Shown: positions 1 to 11,600 of the stretch, in pieces
How the letters are laid out: each line of letters begins with the position of its first letter
Position numbering within the stretch: the first letter of the stretch is position 1
DNA from: Synchiropus splendidus
Taxonomy: Eukaryota > Chordata > Actinopteri > Syngnathiformes > Callionymidae
Assembly (NCBI RefSeq): GCF_027744825.2
Contig: NC_071347.1
Location: forward strand, 18,540,001 to 18,604,000
DNA: 64,000 bases
Direction of reading: 5' to 3'
Notes under the pieces: model-generated
Seen by the model: only the letters and a program-made list of their open reading frames with translations
Told to the model about the DNA's origin: nothing
The model's database searches: none
Program-made: the position numbers and the translations under genes

Positions 1-2608
1 GAAATATGGAATAGGAAAGCTTTGTTTTTCGATGTTGCTGCTGCTTAACTCAACTTGAATTCTCTCCCAAAATACGGAATATGAATGTAAGTAAACTAGT
101 TTATAAACTAATAAAGTTTGAACACCTACATTAAAAGATATTTTATTTTGAAGACGATAACCCTGACCCATGCCTTATTACATTTTCTGAAAAGACAAAA
201 TTCTTAGGAATCTGATTGTAACAGTGTAGAAAATATTCCATCATGAAATATGAGTCTAAATATGGTTGCATAAAAGATAAAAAGCAGATTATGGGCTTGT
301 TTTAAATAGGATTTATGAGGAAAATTTTACAGATTCCACACAAGAATTGACTCAGTTAAAAGGGCTTTGACCATCATCAAATAGCTCCTTTGGAGATACT
401 GTTCTGATGCGTCGGTATCAGTCACGTGATCTTACATCCATCATCACTGATGCTTCATTTTCAGCTCAAAATGGCGCTCACATGGTCGAGGTGATCACCT
501 TCATCCTCACCTTAACCAGCTGATGGATAAGAAACGGAACAGGAAGACATTGCAGCGTCTGCAGCAATTTATGGCTGAAGAGATGAGAGCGGGAGCAGAT
601 AACAATGACCATGCTGTAATAAATAAATCTCCAGGCTCACAAGTCGCCGGAGGACTGACGGCAGCAGATTAAAGCGTGTGCCTTTTAAACAAATTGGCTT
701 CTCAAGGAAGCAGGACCGCTGTGTGTTTAGCGTGTTTTATAGTCCTGCGTGTGAACGCTGTCTTCAAACTTGACTTTTAAACAGACCACATTGGAGCCTG
801 ATATGTTTTAACAGTCATAGTAGATGGAGTAGTAACATCAGTGGTACCTTCTGGTACCTGTTGACCAGGAACACGTACTGGGTGGCTTCATCAACCTGCC
901 ACACAGGAAGTCTAGGGAGGCTTAGTTGGAGGCCTATTCTCTGTCTACCCCAAGGGCATTCCTTCCTGCTGAGAAGCTGACCACCACCAACATGGAGGGG
1001 GCTACCTAACCAACAGATCATGGTTTCTTCAGGTGAGGCACTTTCAATTGGACTAGAAGTGGAGCAATGCTTGGGCACCACAAAGTACTCTCCTCTCTCC
1101 GTTCACTGTGTACAACTCTGGAGCAGGTTATCTTAAGAGATGACTCCACCATCATGAGCCACATCAGAGTTTCTGACTGAATAGGAGGCCAGTAACCTTC
1201 ATAACTATCCACGTGGAGGAGAGCAAAACTGACGCATCAGCATGAGACTCCTACCGACCTCTGACTACTCTTCTTTTGAGTGGCAAGTTGGGGAAGCTCC
1301 ATGAAGGCTTCAGAGTGGAGGGAAACAGGAGGTAGAGGGAAGCAACACTGAGGGCATCATGACCAACCCCTCATGTGAGTAGCTCACAGTTCATGTAGAA
1401 TTATCATATTAATGGAGCAAAGTGTATCTGTAATATTCTACATACAAGTAGTTGCAAACGTAGTCAATTGAAGTAGTAGCAGTATTGGCAGTAGTACTCG
1501 TAGTACTACGTTTCATATTAGAGTAGTGATATTTCAGAAAAAAAAAGGTTTGTAGTAACAGCAGAAACATGTGATCGGTAATGAAGTGAAGTTTAATATA
1601 ATGAGAATTTAGAGTCACATTTTAGCTAAGGGAACATGTATTAGACTAAATAAACTACTTATTAATATGTATTCACAGCATATTCGCCAGTTATTAGTCA
1701 TTATTAAGTATTGATCAGTGTCTTGTTAAGACTAGATTTTACCCTGGAGTAGTTACTGAAAGTTCAATCTAAACATTACCATAAATTAATGAGTTTATTA
1801 GAAGTTATACTATATTACATAATATATAACATGTCTTCCCCAATGTAAACCGAATTTTGAACTATCCATAATAGAAGTATAGTGACAAGTGGTAGCACAA
1901 ATACTAATAATATGACACATATATTGCAGGGTTGTAGTAGTGATAGTATTGTAGTATTAGTTCGTAGTAATAGTGATAGTATTGTAGTATTAGTTCGTAG
2001 TAATAGTGATAGTAGCAGTGGTGTGTCTTTTTGTTTGAAGCTTAGTAACCACAGTTATTTATATGTTTGTAGATTTGTCGTGTTTTTGTTATATTATATT
2101 TGTTTATTTGTTGTAATGCAAACGTAGTCAAACATCGGTGGGAAACTACTGAAGCGAACTCCGCCAACTGAACAGCGAAGTGTTAAATAAATGAGCGCAG
2201 TGGAGATGGTCGGAGCTGGAGCCTCATCTCCAGCAGACGTCTCTGTCCAGGGTCCTGAAATCTGCTTCTCCATGCGTGCGTCATGTGACTCCAGCATCTC
2301 TGCCGAGCTCAGCACCAACCAAGCCTTTCTGGAGATCTCAAGTGGGAAAGGGACAAACCCTGCACCTCCTTCCTTCTCCTCTAATCGCGAGTGTTGTTTG
2401 CGCGAGCATGATCGGACGATGAGGACCTGCGCGGCGCTCGGAAAGATGCGGGACTCGCGCTGCCCATGTCGCGGCTCTTTATTCACGTAAACGCGGTGAA
2501 ATGCCAGTTTAAGGTTCGGTTGTTGTTGTTGTTTTTTTTTTATTTGTTTCTTGTTTAAGGAGGGGGTGATGTAACGATCCTGGGCAGCTTCAAGTCTCCT
2601 CGGCAAAA
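1..2608. other. Upstream flank and presumed 5' UTR/promoter region of rasgrf1
   Basis: No convincing gene is seen in this stretch. It holds short frames with no recognisable domain, a 33-bp tandem repeat near 1938, and AT-rich filler from about 1380 to 2130. Base composition changes near 2200-2480, which is richer in G+C and CpG, as expected for a vertebrate promoter or 5' UTR before the rasgrf1 start at 2609. The transcription start cannot be placed from sequence alone, and a non-coding exon further upstream is possible. Confidence 0.5.
1938..2013. repeat. 33-bp tandem repeat, about 2.3 copies
   Basis: Two perfect copies of a 33-bp unit (1938-1970 and 1971-2003) are followed by a 10-base start of a third. 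The unit is built from TAG/TAGT-like words and is itself partly repetitive. Because 33 is a multiple of three, the short plus-strand reading frame here shows an 11-residue repeat, but nothing else suggests it is translated. Confidence 0.85.
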
Positions 2609-5600
2609 ATGCAGAAGGGAATACGACTCAATGATGGTCATGTCACCTACCTGGGGCTTTTGGCAAAGAAGGACGGCACAAGACGAGGGTGCCTGAGCAA
2701 GAAGAGCTCGGACAACACCAAATGGCACAGCAAGTGGTTCGCTTTGCTGCAGAACATGCTCTTTTATTTCGAGAACGAGTCCAGCTCTCGACCCTCGGGA
2801 TTATACCTGTTGGAGGGGTGCTTATGCGACAGGGCGCCCTCGCCAAAACCGTCCCTCTCAGCCAAGGAGTGTTTGGAGAAGCAGGTATGGAGCGCGAACC
2901 CCCTCCCACTCTTGCTGTTTTTGTTCAAATGCCTTCACTCCCGCTCCCCCTTTACCCCCCCATTTTCTTTCTTATAATGACCTCAAATCCAGATTATGTA
3001 ATCCATGCATGGCATTAATGATGAGGTAACAATATTAACACCTAATGACAGTACAGCAGCGCTTGGCACCGGGCTCTGCAGTGTTTTTTTCTTTGCAGCA
3101 AACCCCTTAATCCGTCTTTTTGTATTGGCAGTATCAGCACAAGTCGAGCGCTGTGAGCGGATTCATGACAAAACACTTGGTTTTATGGGGCTGCATCATT
3201 CCGCATTTCACTTACCGACGGGTTTTGTACATTTTGGGGGGGTGCTGAGGGGGGTGGGGGGTGGGGGGGCACAGCTCGCTCTCTGCAATTAAACAAGCAG
3301 AGAAGTTGGGGGGTTGATTGACGCCACCTTGCGGTACAATGGCATTGCAGCAGCAGCAGCATGTGAAGAAACAGCAGGAGCGCTAGATGACCTATTTTGA
3401 GGCGCAAAAGTGGTGGATTTGTGACTCCTAAACATTGCGCACGCCACTGGCTGCCACTGTGTGTTTAACTGAGATCATTTCTCGCGGGTGCTGTCTGGCT
3501 CCTGGCCTGTACATTAACCTGTTTTTGTGTCTGGAGCATATGAAAAACAACTTGAAGATAAAGAAATAAAGATCAACTGCAGGGCAGTTTAGCTTAAACA
3601 GGCACCCTGACTTCAAGAAATTCTCAAATCTTCCACGAGAAAGCTTGAAACGACTTAATCTACTATTCAGCTCCACACAATGAGGTTTGAAGGAATTACT
3701 TGACAAGTGTATAAACCCCCCTTTTCAGGCTCAGACCTATGATATTGAATTGAAAAGGCTCATGACCCAGTTTGGCGCCGGCATGTAAATAGATTGCAAA
3801 ATTAGAGCTGTGCTTAGAGTTCATTTTTCAAGGCACCTCCTGCTGCATTTGTTCTGCATTGTTCTCTCACTTGAGTGTAGCAAGAGTGAGACAAAACTTA
3901 GGTAGCATTTGAGCCACAAACCTCCTATCTTTCCCTCTTACCAGTTGAAATGTTTACAACATTCTTCCCTGCTCTTTTTCATGAGAAGTTTCTGCTCAAA
4001 GCCTCAAGCAGCGACATGTTTCCAACTTAAAGAAGGCAGCTCAAATGCAGATAGATGTAGCAAACCATATGTCAACACTCAGCTGGGGTCGTAATGCGCC
4101 CACCTGTTGACCTCAGGGACCAGTGGGATGACCCTCAAGGGCACCCTCAAAGTCTTCAGCAGGCAAACATGCTGAAGCACTCTCTACAGTTGGATTGCTG
4201 CTTTATTTATTTATTTTTGTTGTTGATTTTCTTGCTCAATTTAGGTGCATTTCTGGGGCAATTTTAGTGAGAAGTTGTATTTTAACAGCGTGTGAGTCAC
4301 AAGGTGAGTGACATTTGTCAGGAAAAATCACCAGATGGCGAGCCTTTTATCAGAAGACACGAATCCTTTAATATATTGTCGCTTTTAGGCGATGCAATCG
4401 TTCTGTTTTTTTGCTTTCAATTATGCAAAGCGAGAGATTATAGCGACAACTTTGCTTGACTGTTTCGGTCTGCCATCCAAACGGAGTCCAGGTTCTTGCT
4501 GTGAACAGCTGCCCTCATGCTGACGAGGCACAACGCTCCATATTGGCTAATGCTTTTAAAATTTTTGTCAGCAGCGCTGCCCTCCTTTCCCCTGTAGACT
4601 TCCTCCCTACTGCTGCATTAAAAATGTGCTTTCAACGCCATCATGACCGCAAACACTGGAGTGGTACGTCTGAGCGTGTCAACATGAGCTACCTCCATCG
4701 CCCTCCCCTGCTTTATCTTCCATAATCCCTGCATTATATTTACCCTATTAAAGTGTGAAAACCAGCATGTAGTTACCATAGCAACCCTTATTGGCATCCT
4801 AAAGAATGATGCAGCTAGAGGAGGCGTGGTAACCGGGAGTATTGCGTCGTACCTTGTCTGCTAAAGTGAGCGCTATCTGGGCTAAATTTGTTCCCTGCAG
4901 TACTTCACAGGGGTCAGAGTCCATTTTTAGCAAACAGCTCGCTCACTCAGGGAAGCAGCGGCACTGCAGACAATTCCTCAAGAAGCAACGCAGGAGCAGC
5001 TTGATTTGTGTTGTTTTCTGTTACATAAAGCCACTTTACACCACAAATTGAAGCTGTTTTATAGAATATCTCGACTTTGTTAATTGTTATGTAAAACTAT
5101 TTCATCTTTTAGTGGCTCTATGAAACTGTGTTATGTTGGACCTCCATGTTTTTTCAGTCGACCAGACGGGACATGATGTCCGAGAGGAATCATGTCTGTA
5201 AGCTTCTTCTGGATGTTGGTGTAGAGGCTGTGGCAACAAAAGTAGCACACGCCACTTCAAATCAGTAATTATGGAACATAAATCAACAATATTACTTTAT
5301 TTTGGCATATTTACTATTGAAAAGCAAGTCAAATAAAACTGTATATCTAGTACAATTAATAGATACAAGATAACATCAAACCAATTCCAGTGAGATATCA
5401 GTGGGGTTTTGTTATTTACATTGCAATTTATTGGATTTAATCCTTGAAATATTTGTATTTTTTTAAATACCATTAATTCAGTCTGTGTAATTTCCAATTT
5501 GCTTAAGCAGATGGTAGCCGGCCGAAATGAAAGAGTATAAACCATATTGTCTTGCTGTAGAACACACAGACGGTTCTGAAAAGCTGTTCAAGTTACACTT

Positions 5601-8600
5601 ATGAAACATATTATTACAATCGATAAACATTGATGTGAGTGTTAGCACCATATTAGTCAGTTAGTGATCGGTAATGGTTAGTATATGTTCCCCAATCTGA
5701 AGTTGTTATAAGCTTTATTACAAGGTACTATTCTTTAGTGAAAACAAAAGCGATGCTTGGTGAAACAAGAAGAACATTTTGCCCAAATTCTGTTTGTGTT
5801 TTATTATGAAATCATTATACTAAACAAGCTCAGCATGTTGGAGCCAACACCAGGTCAAACAGCTGGTCAGAACACAGGTCAATTCGATAATAGAGATCTT
5901 CACTTTCACAATGAAGATGAATTCTCCTTTGTGCATGATGGGAGTAGAAGCAATGATTTAAAATGTGTATGACTCAGCCATAAATATAAATCAGGCAGCA
6001 GACAGGGCTCTCCACATTGCCGGAGCCCAGACACTCGCCGTGCTCTCAGAGAGTCCATGAGGGAGAACTACAGCAACATGCATGCATCTGTGCCCGAAAT
6101 AGATCTGCTTTGACGGTAGGATGAATGCCTAATGAATGTGAAGATGAAGGAGCAGTCAGCCGTGAATAATGATCAGTTGCAGGTGGATAGGCGCCTGTTG
6201 AACATCTGCAGGCCAAAGCTGAGACCCTCGCGTTGACATTAGCAGGATTAGCCTGCAGCAGACGTGACCCTGCGACCCGCAGCTCAGCTTTTTAATTGCA
6301 GTCAAGAAGCGCACACCGCCAAGTGGTCAGGCAATAATGTTTCACAGATGATGATTGATTCATTTCATTTGTAACCGAAGAAGAAAATAGATTTCAAACT
6401 GAAAGGCGAGGTGTCGGAAATTTGAGCTCAGGTTTCATTCACCAAAGGGAAATGGACTACAAGAAGAAGAGGCCAAAAGTAGGTTCACATTAGGATGGAC
6501 GATCGAGGACAAGACAAGTTTTTGTGGACCACCGGAAATACTCAAATACTACTGTTCAAGACTGCTTAATAGCAGCTAGTCATAAGACCTTCACCTGCTT
6601 CTTCTGTTGCTTATCCGGAGTCGGGTCGCGGTGGCGGCATTCGGAGCAAGGAAGCCCAAACTTCCCGATCCGCACAAACCTCATCCAGCTCTTCCCGGGG
6701 ATCCCAGGCCAGACCGGAGACAGAATCTCTCCAGCGAGTCCTGGGTCTTCCCCGGGGTCTCCTCCCGGTAGGACATGCCCGGAACACCTCCCCAGGGAGG
6801 CGTCCAGGGGGCATCCGGATCAGATGCCACCTCAGCTGGTTCCTCTCGATGTGGAGGAGCAGCAGCTCCACCCCGAGCTCCTCCCGGATGACCGCACTCC
6901 TCACCCTATCTCGAAGGTTGCGCCCAGCCACCCTGCAGAGGAAACTCATCTCAGCCGCTTGTATCCACGATCTTTTCCCCAAAGCTCGTGAGCATAGTTG
7001 AGGGTGAGAACGTAGATCGATCGGTAAATTGAGATCTTCGTCTTGTGACTTCACCACAACGGTCCGATACAGCGACCGCATCGCTGCTCTATCAATCTCA
7101 CGCTCCCCTTTTCCCTCACTCGAGAACAAGACCCCGCGATACTTAAACTCCACCACTTGGGGCAAGAACTCTCCACCGACCCGGAGAGAGCAAACCACCT
7201 TATTCCGGTTGCGAACCATGGCCTCAGACTTGGACTAATCATAAGAGTTAACAGGTAATTTTAAAGAAAAAATCGAGCAGCATTTTAACACAAACAAAAG
7301 GAGGAAAAATACAGCGACATGATTGGTCCAGCTACGACATGCTGATTGGTCGGACTGTCTGTCACTCAAAGTGATGCCTCGTTGCGGAATTTTATTTTAC
7401 TTATGTATTCACTTATAACTTAGTTTTCGTCATGAAATATCTCTTCTAAAATATTAATTTCAGGTCATTTAAGGGCAGTACTTGACATCTTATGTCGTGG
7501 TGTTGTCATTTGCTCTGAGAATGGCTGCTAGTTAGTAGCGGCTAACCGTTGCTAAGTTGTTAAAACGGTGGAAATGGTCGCCCTTTCCTCGTGAAGGAAA
7601 ACTATTGACAGTGACAGTGGTAAGTTTGCTGATAGAAACCAAAAATAGACCATATACAACAAGAATTCCGACCACATTCACAAACTACATGCAGAAATAC
7701 GAAGTGAAGGCTAAGGCTGTAGCTACTACGACTTGAAAATAAGAAGTGGTCGACTTCATCATTGCTTCTCTCTATGGCACAAATATTGTTTAAAAGATAG
7801 TAATGTACAAGGGAACACTCTATAGAGAGTACATAATGCGTTTGGAGTAGTCAGCAAGGTAATAGTTTGATAAAGTGTCAAACAAATGGTTGTTTACAAA
7901 TAGTTACAATTCCCCTCCTTTTATTTTCAGGATCAGACACTATTTGAATTGATATTCATGCTATTTAATTCAATTGAAATACAATTAAAGTAGAGTAAAA
8001 TCTGACCATATCGTATAGCTAATGTGGCCACATAATAAAATGAAATGAAAGTTCTGCACCCAGAGAAACATACACACGGATAATCAAGTGACACCAGTAC
8101 ACACACACACACACAAAAAAAAACTTCACATTGACTGCGGTTGCTAGGAAACAGGTATCGCACAGTTATGTAATTGGCCATGGTGCCAGCATCCATGTCT
8201 TATGGCATTTCCTCCTGGGAACCAGAGACATCCCGGGAAGTGAGATGGGGGAGGCTTCCCTTACTGAGCTCCATCAATTGCGGTGGTGGGCGAGGAAGAT
8301 GTGGCTTCCCCGGGCCCTGTGTGGTTTTAAATCACCTGCTTAACGTCTGCAGCCAGCCGCTGAGATAAAGATAAATGCTGCAGTGAAGCCTCACTCATGC
8401 CGCTGCGTTGTATATGGAGGTTTTCAATGACTGTTTCTGTCATGTGTGCAACATGCCTGCTTAATGTGACCACCCCTCCTGTTTGTTTCAGTACTACTTT
8501 ACTGTCAGCTTCACCCATGAAAACCAAAAGGCCCTGGAGCTGCGTACAGAGGACGTAAAAGACTGCGATGATTGGGTGGCCGCCATATCACATGCCAGGT

Positions 8601-11600
8601 ACAGCACTCACACCCACGTCATGCAAACGTCACTGAAATGTACAGCCGCGGCGATTAGAAGTCGAATTAGTCAATAAAGGGTAAGTAATCTTTGAGTGAC
8701 GTCTTAAGAGGGTGTTGCTATGGTTTCGCAAGTGGGGTTAAAATATGCAGCAATGGAAGACTTGAGCTTTGTTCACAAGAGGAGCTTTTTATTTGAGCTC
8801 AAATCTTGCACAAACGCAAGCCACAGTGTAACAAATTAACAGTGTGCGTTTTTGTGTTTGCGTGTCACAGTTACAGAAACTTGGCCACCGAGCACGAGAC
8901 TCTGATGCAGAAGTATCTTCATCTGCTTCAGATTGTGGAGACAGAAAAAACGGTTGCCAAACAACTCCGACAGCAGATAGAAGATGGGGAGATAGAGATT
9001 GAGCGACTCAAGTCTGAGGTAATACACGATTGCTGTACTGTTGCTGCATGAAAGGTTTGATGTGTGAAATGCTGAAGAAGTAAAAGTCCCATCATGAAAT
9101 AGATTATGTTTCTGTCAATGCAGAATTTCAATACGATATAACTGAAGTACTTGTGCCTGATAATTTGTTTCAAAATAATATAAAAATACATTTTTAATAA
9201 TATTATTTACTTTTCCTCCCGTGACTATACATTTTTTCTCTCTCTGGCATTGTGAGTGTCACATCCAAAATATATTTTATACATGAATAAAAATCTATTG
9301 CAGGTTTTAAATTATGTAAAATTTCACATTCATATTCCTCCGAGTAAGTCTTCAATTAGGAATTAAGGAATATTTGCGTGCACAAAGAAGAAAAATAGGC
9401 ATTTACACATGAAGGCTTTTCTCAGACATGTTGTGTAAGTCAAAAGAAAGAATTGGAAGCATCTTTTTGTGTTCATTAGTTGTGTTCTTCAGATGTAGTA
9501 GCTGCTTTTAAGTGCAAATGTGATGCTTCACAATGAACTGCAACCTGAATATGCATGAAATATTCGTATAATAATACATGCAAGGAGATTTAATCCTCGC
9601 TGCCTCTTCAGTAAATGAAGACACTTAGCTTCAAACAGTTTTTAGCATCTCAAGTACTTTGCAGTCTGTTTACCTGTGAAATGAAGGCCAGCTTAGGTCT
9701 GAAATGCTAGCCATGTTAGCAGGGATAATAATGTGATCATGTGTTTTTTTGATCGTGGGTCTTTTTGAGATATGGCTGGAACATGGTGGTCAATTCACTG
9801 TGTATCATGTCAACACCAGACAGCAGCCGTGGTGAATTACATAACTTTTACCAATGTTTATCAAACCCCTGGACATACTCTTCCTCATCTCTCTCTCTCA
9901 TGAGGCTGTGAACACCACTGCTCTCTCCGCCACTATTCACAGTGTGTTTTCTCTCTTCTTCCCTTGTAAGAAGTCTGCTGCTATTTCCACCTTTTTTTCT
10001 CATTCGTGGCGCCCCTGTCACCATGTTGACTGTGCCTCCACCATAACCCCAGACCCGTATGTGCTGCTTATGACTGTGGACAGACTCGCTGTCACTGCAT
10101 ATGCGTCCACATCACCGTCTGTTCCCACTGTAAATCTTTTGCAGATTGCTGGTCTGCTCAAAGACAACGAAAGGATCCACGCCAGCCCTGCTGCAGCTCC
10201 CACTGATGACGACTCAGAGATCAAGAAAATCAAAAAGGCATGTCATAGCCGTGTCACTGAGTTTATGAGGCAAAACCAGGTTTTAACCGAGAGTCCCACT
10301 TGCAGGTGCAGAGCTTCCTGCGTGGCTGGATCTGCAGGAGGAAGTGGAAGACCATCATCCAGGATTACATCCGCTCGCCTCACGCCGAGAGCATGAGAAA
10401 GAGGAACCAGGTGGTCTTCAGCATGCTGGACTCTGAGGCCGAGTATGTGCAGCAGCTTCACATCCTGGTCAACAACTTCCTCAGGCCACTTCGCATGGCA
10501 GCCAGCTCCAAGAAGCCGCCCATCACGCATGACGACGTCAGCAGTATATTCCTCAACAGGTTGGAGCAGCAGTTTCACTTCCTCTATTCATTGTTTCTGT
10601 GTACCATTTGTTCCTCAAGAGTTTAACAGGCAAGAACCCCAGTGAGTTGATAGTGTACTTAAGATCCAGTTGGACGATTCATGAAGTTACAAGGAGATTC
10701 AAGTAGCAAGTCTGTATATTCAATTGTAGCCTGCAGGGATTTGGTTCAGGAATAGGAGCCCCATGTTTAGAGTCGGAATAAATCTGTTACAAAGTGGTAT
10801 TGCTGTCCAAAAGCAGGCCCTGCAGCTCTTCCTCCCTGAATTGGGAATTTCTCACGATCCATTTGTGGGGGGCCATGAGAAGGGGACCCTTAGAAATGGA
10901 CCTTTAAGCTTCAATCTATCTTCAATATTTACCTGTTACATTGTAGCTCTTTCAATTATGGTTTATTGGCTGACGCTTCTCTGTATAGATATGAGCCGGG
11001 GAACCAAATTCTGGGGGTTCTACATCTTTGCCTAGCAGCATTGACAGCAGGACAGAGTGTCGTCTCCCCTGAAAAATCCCAGACTGGTCAGAATATCTAA
11101 TAGAATATAAACCATAATCCTAGTCTAAAAGTCTTAAAATCAAGTCCAATCTTCCTCTTAAAAATGAGGCCTGTATTGAAGTTAAATCAAGCTTCGAATG
11201 TGTGTGTTTCTTCGCTGTGTCCTTTTCGAAGTGGAGCTTTATGAAAACAGTGGACAGACAGCTCAAGCAGGGAATCTGCATACGTCCTCACTGGTTAATC
11301 AGAATCCACCCACACACTCATCCGAACACTGACGTACAAAACTTGCTCAGCTCTGGTACACACCGATCACGCTCAGATCGCTTTGACACCTTTTTTTAAT
11401 TTTCTAAATCTGAGATTGAAAGATTAAGTGCATTTTCTTTTTGGTCTTTTTTCAGCGAAACTATCATGTTTCTACACCAGATCTTCTACCAGGGCCTGAA
11501 AGCCAGAATAGCCAGTTGGCCGACGTTGGTATTGGGTGAGAATCGTAATGCAGACGTCACATGCTTGTTCAGTTCCTGACGTGAGTTGCTGTGTCCACAG

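Larger units (their letters stand above)
2609..10559 (+). other. rasgrf1: rasgrf1 exons 1-5: first PH domain, coiled coil, IQ motif, start of DH
   Basis: Exon 1 is 2609-2884 (residues 1-92, N-terminal half of PH1, with the KWFALLQN strand), exon 2 is 8492-8598, exon 3 is 8871-9018 (heptad-like coiled coil, [18 protein letters not shown]), exon 4 is 10145-10237 and exon 5 is 10306-10559. Exon 5 opens with the calmodulin-binding IQ motif [15 protein letters not shown] and continues into the DH domain. The intron between exons 4 and 5 is only 68 bp and has a GC donor. PH1, coiled coil and IQ together target the mammalian protein to membranes and confer the calcium response; I infer the same here from their strong conservation. 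Confidence 0.93.

Noticed and set aside
815..1212. Overlapping minus-strand frames of 88 and 64 codons
   Set aside because: No recognised family, no codon-like constraint between frames and no splice context. Possibly a decayed repeat.
2191..2490. 99-codon plus-strand frame upstream of rasgrf1 and a 170-codon minus-strand frame over it
   Set aside because: The region is G+C-rich promoter/5' UTR sequence with open frames on both strands, no domain and no splice logic. Treated as chance, although an upstream open frame in the mRNA is possible.
10238..10260. Reading exon 4 of rasgrf1 straight through into the next frame (the long plus frame at 9854-10396)
   Set aside because: Read-through leaves the conserved frame. 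Splicing at GC-AG restores the IQ motif exactly.
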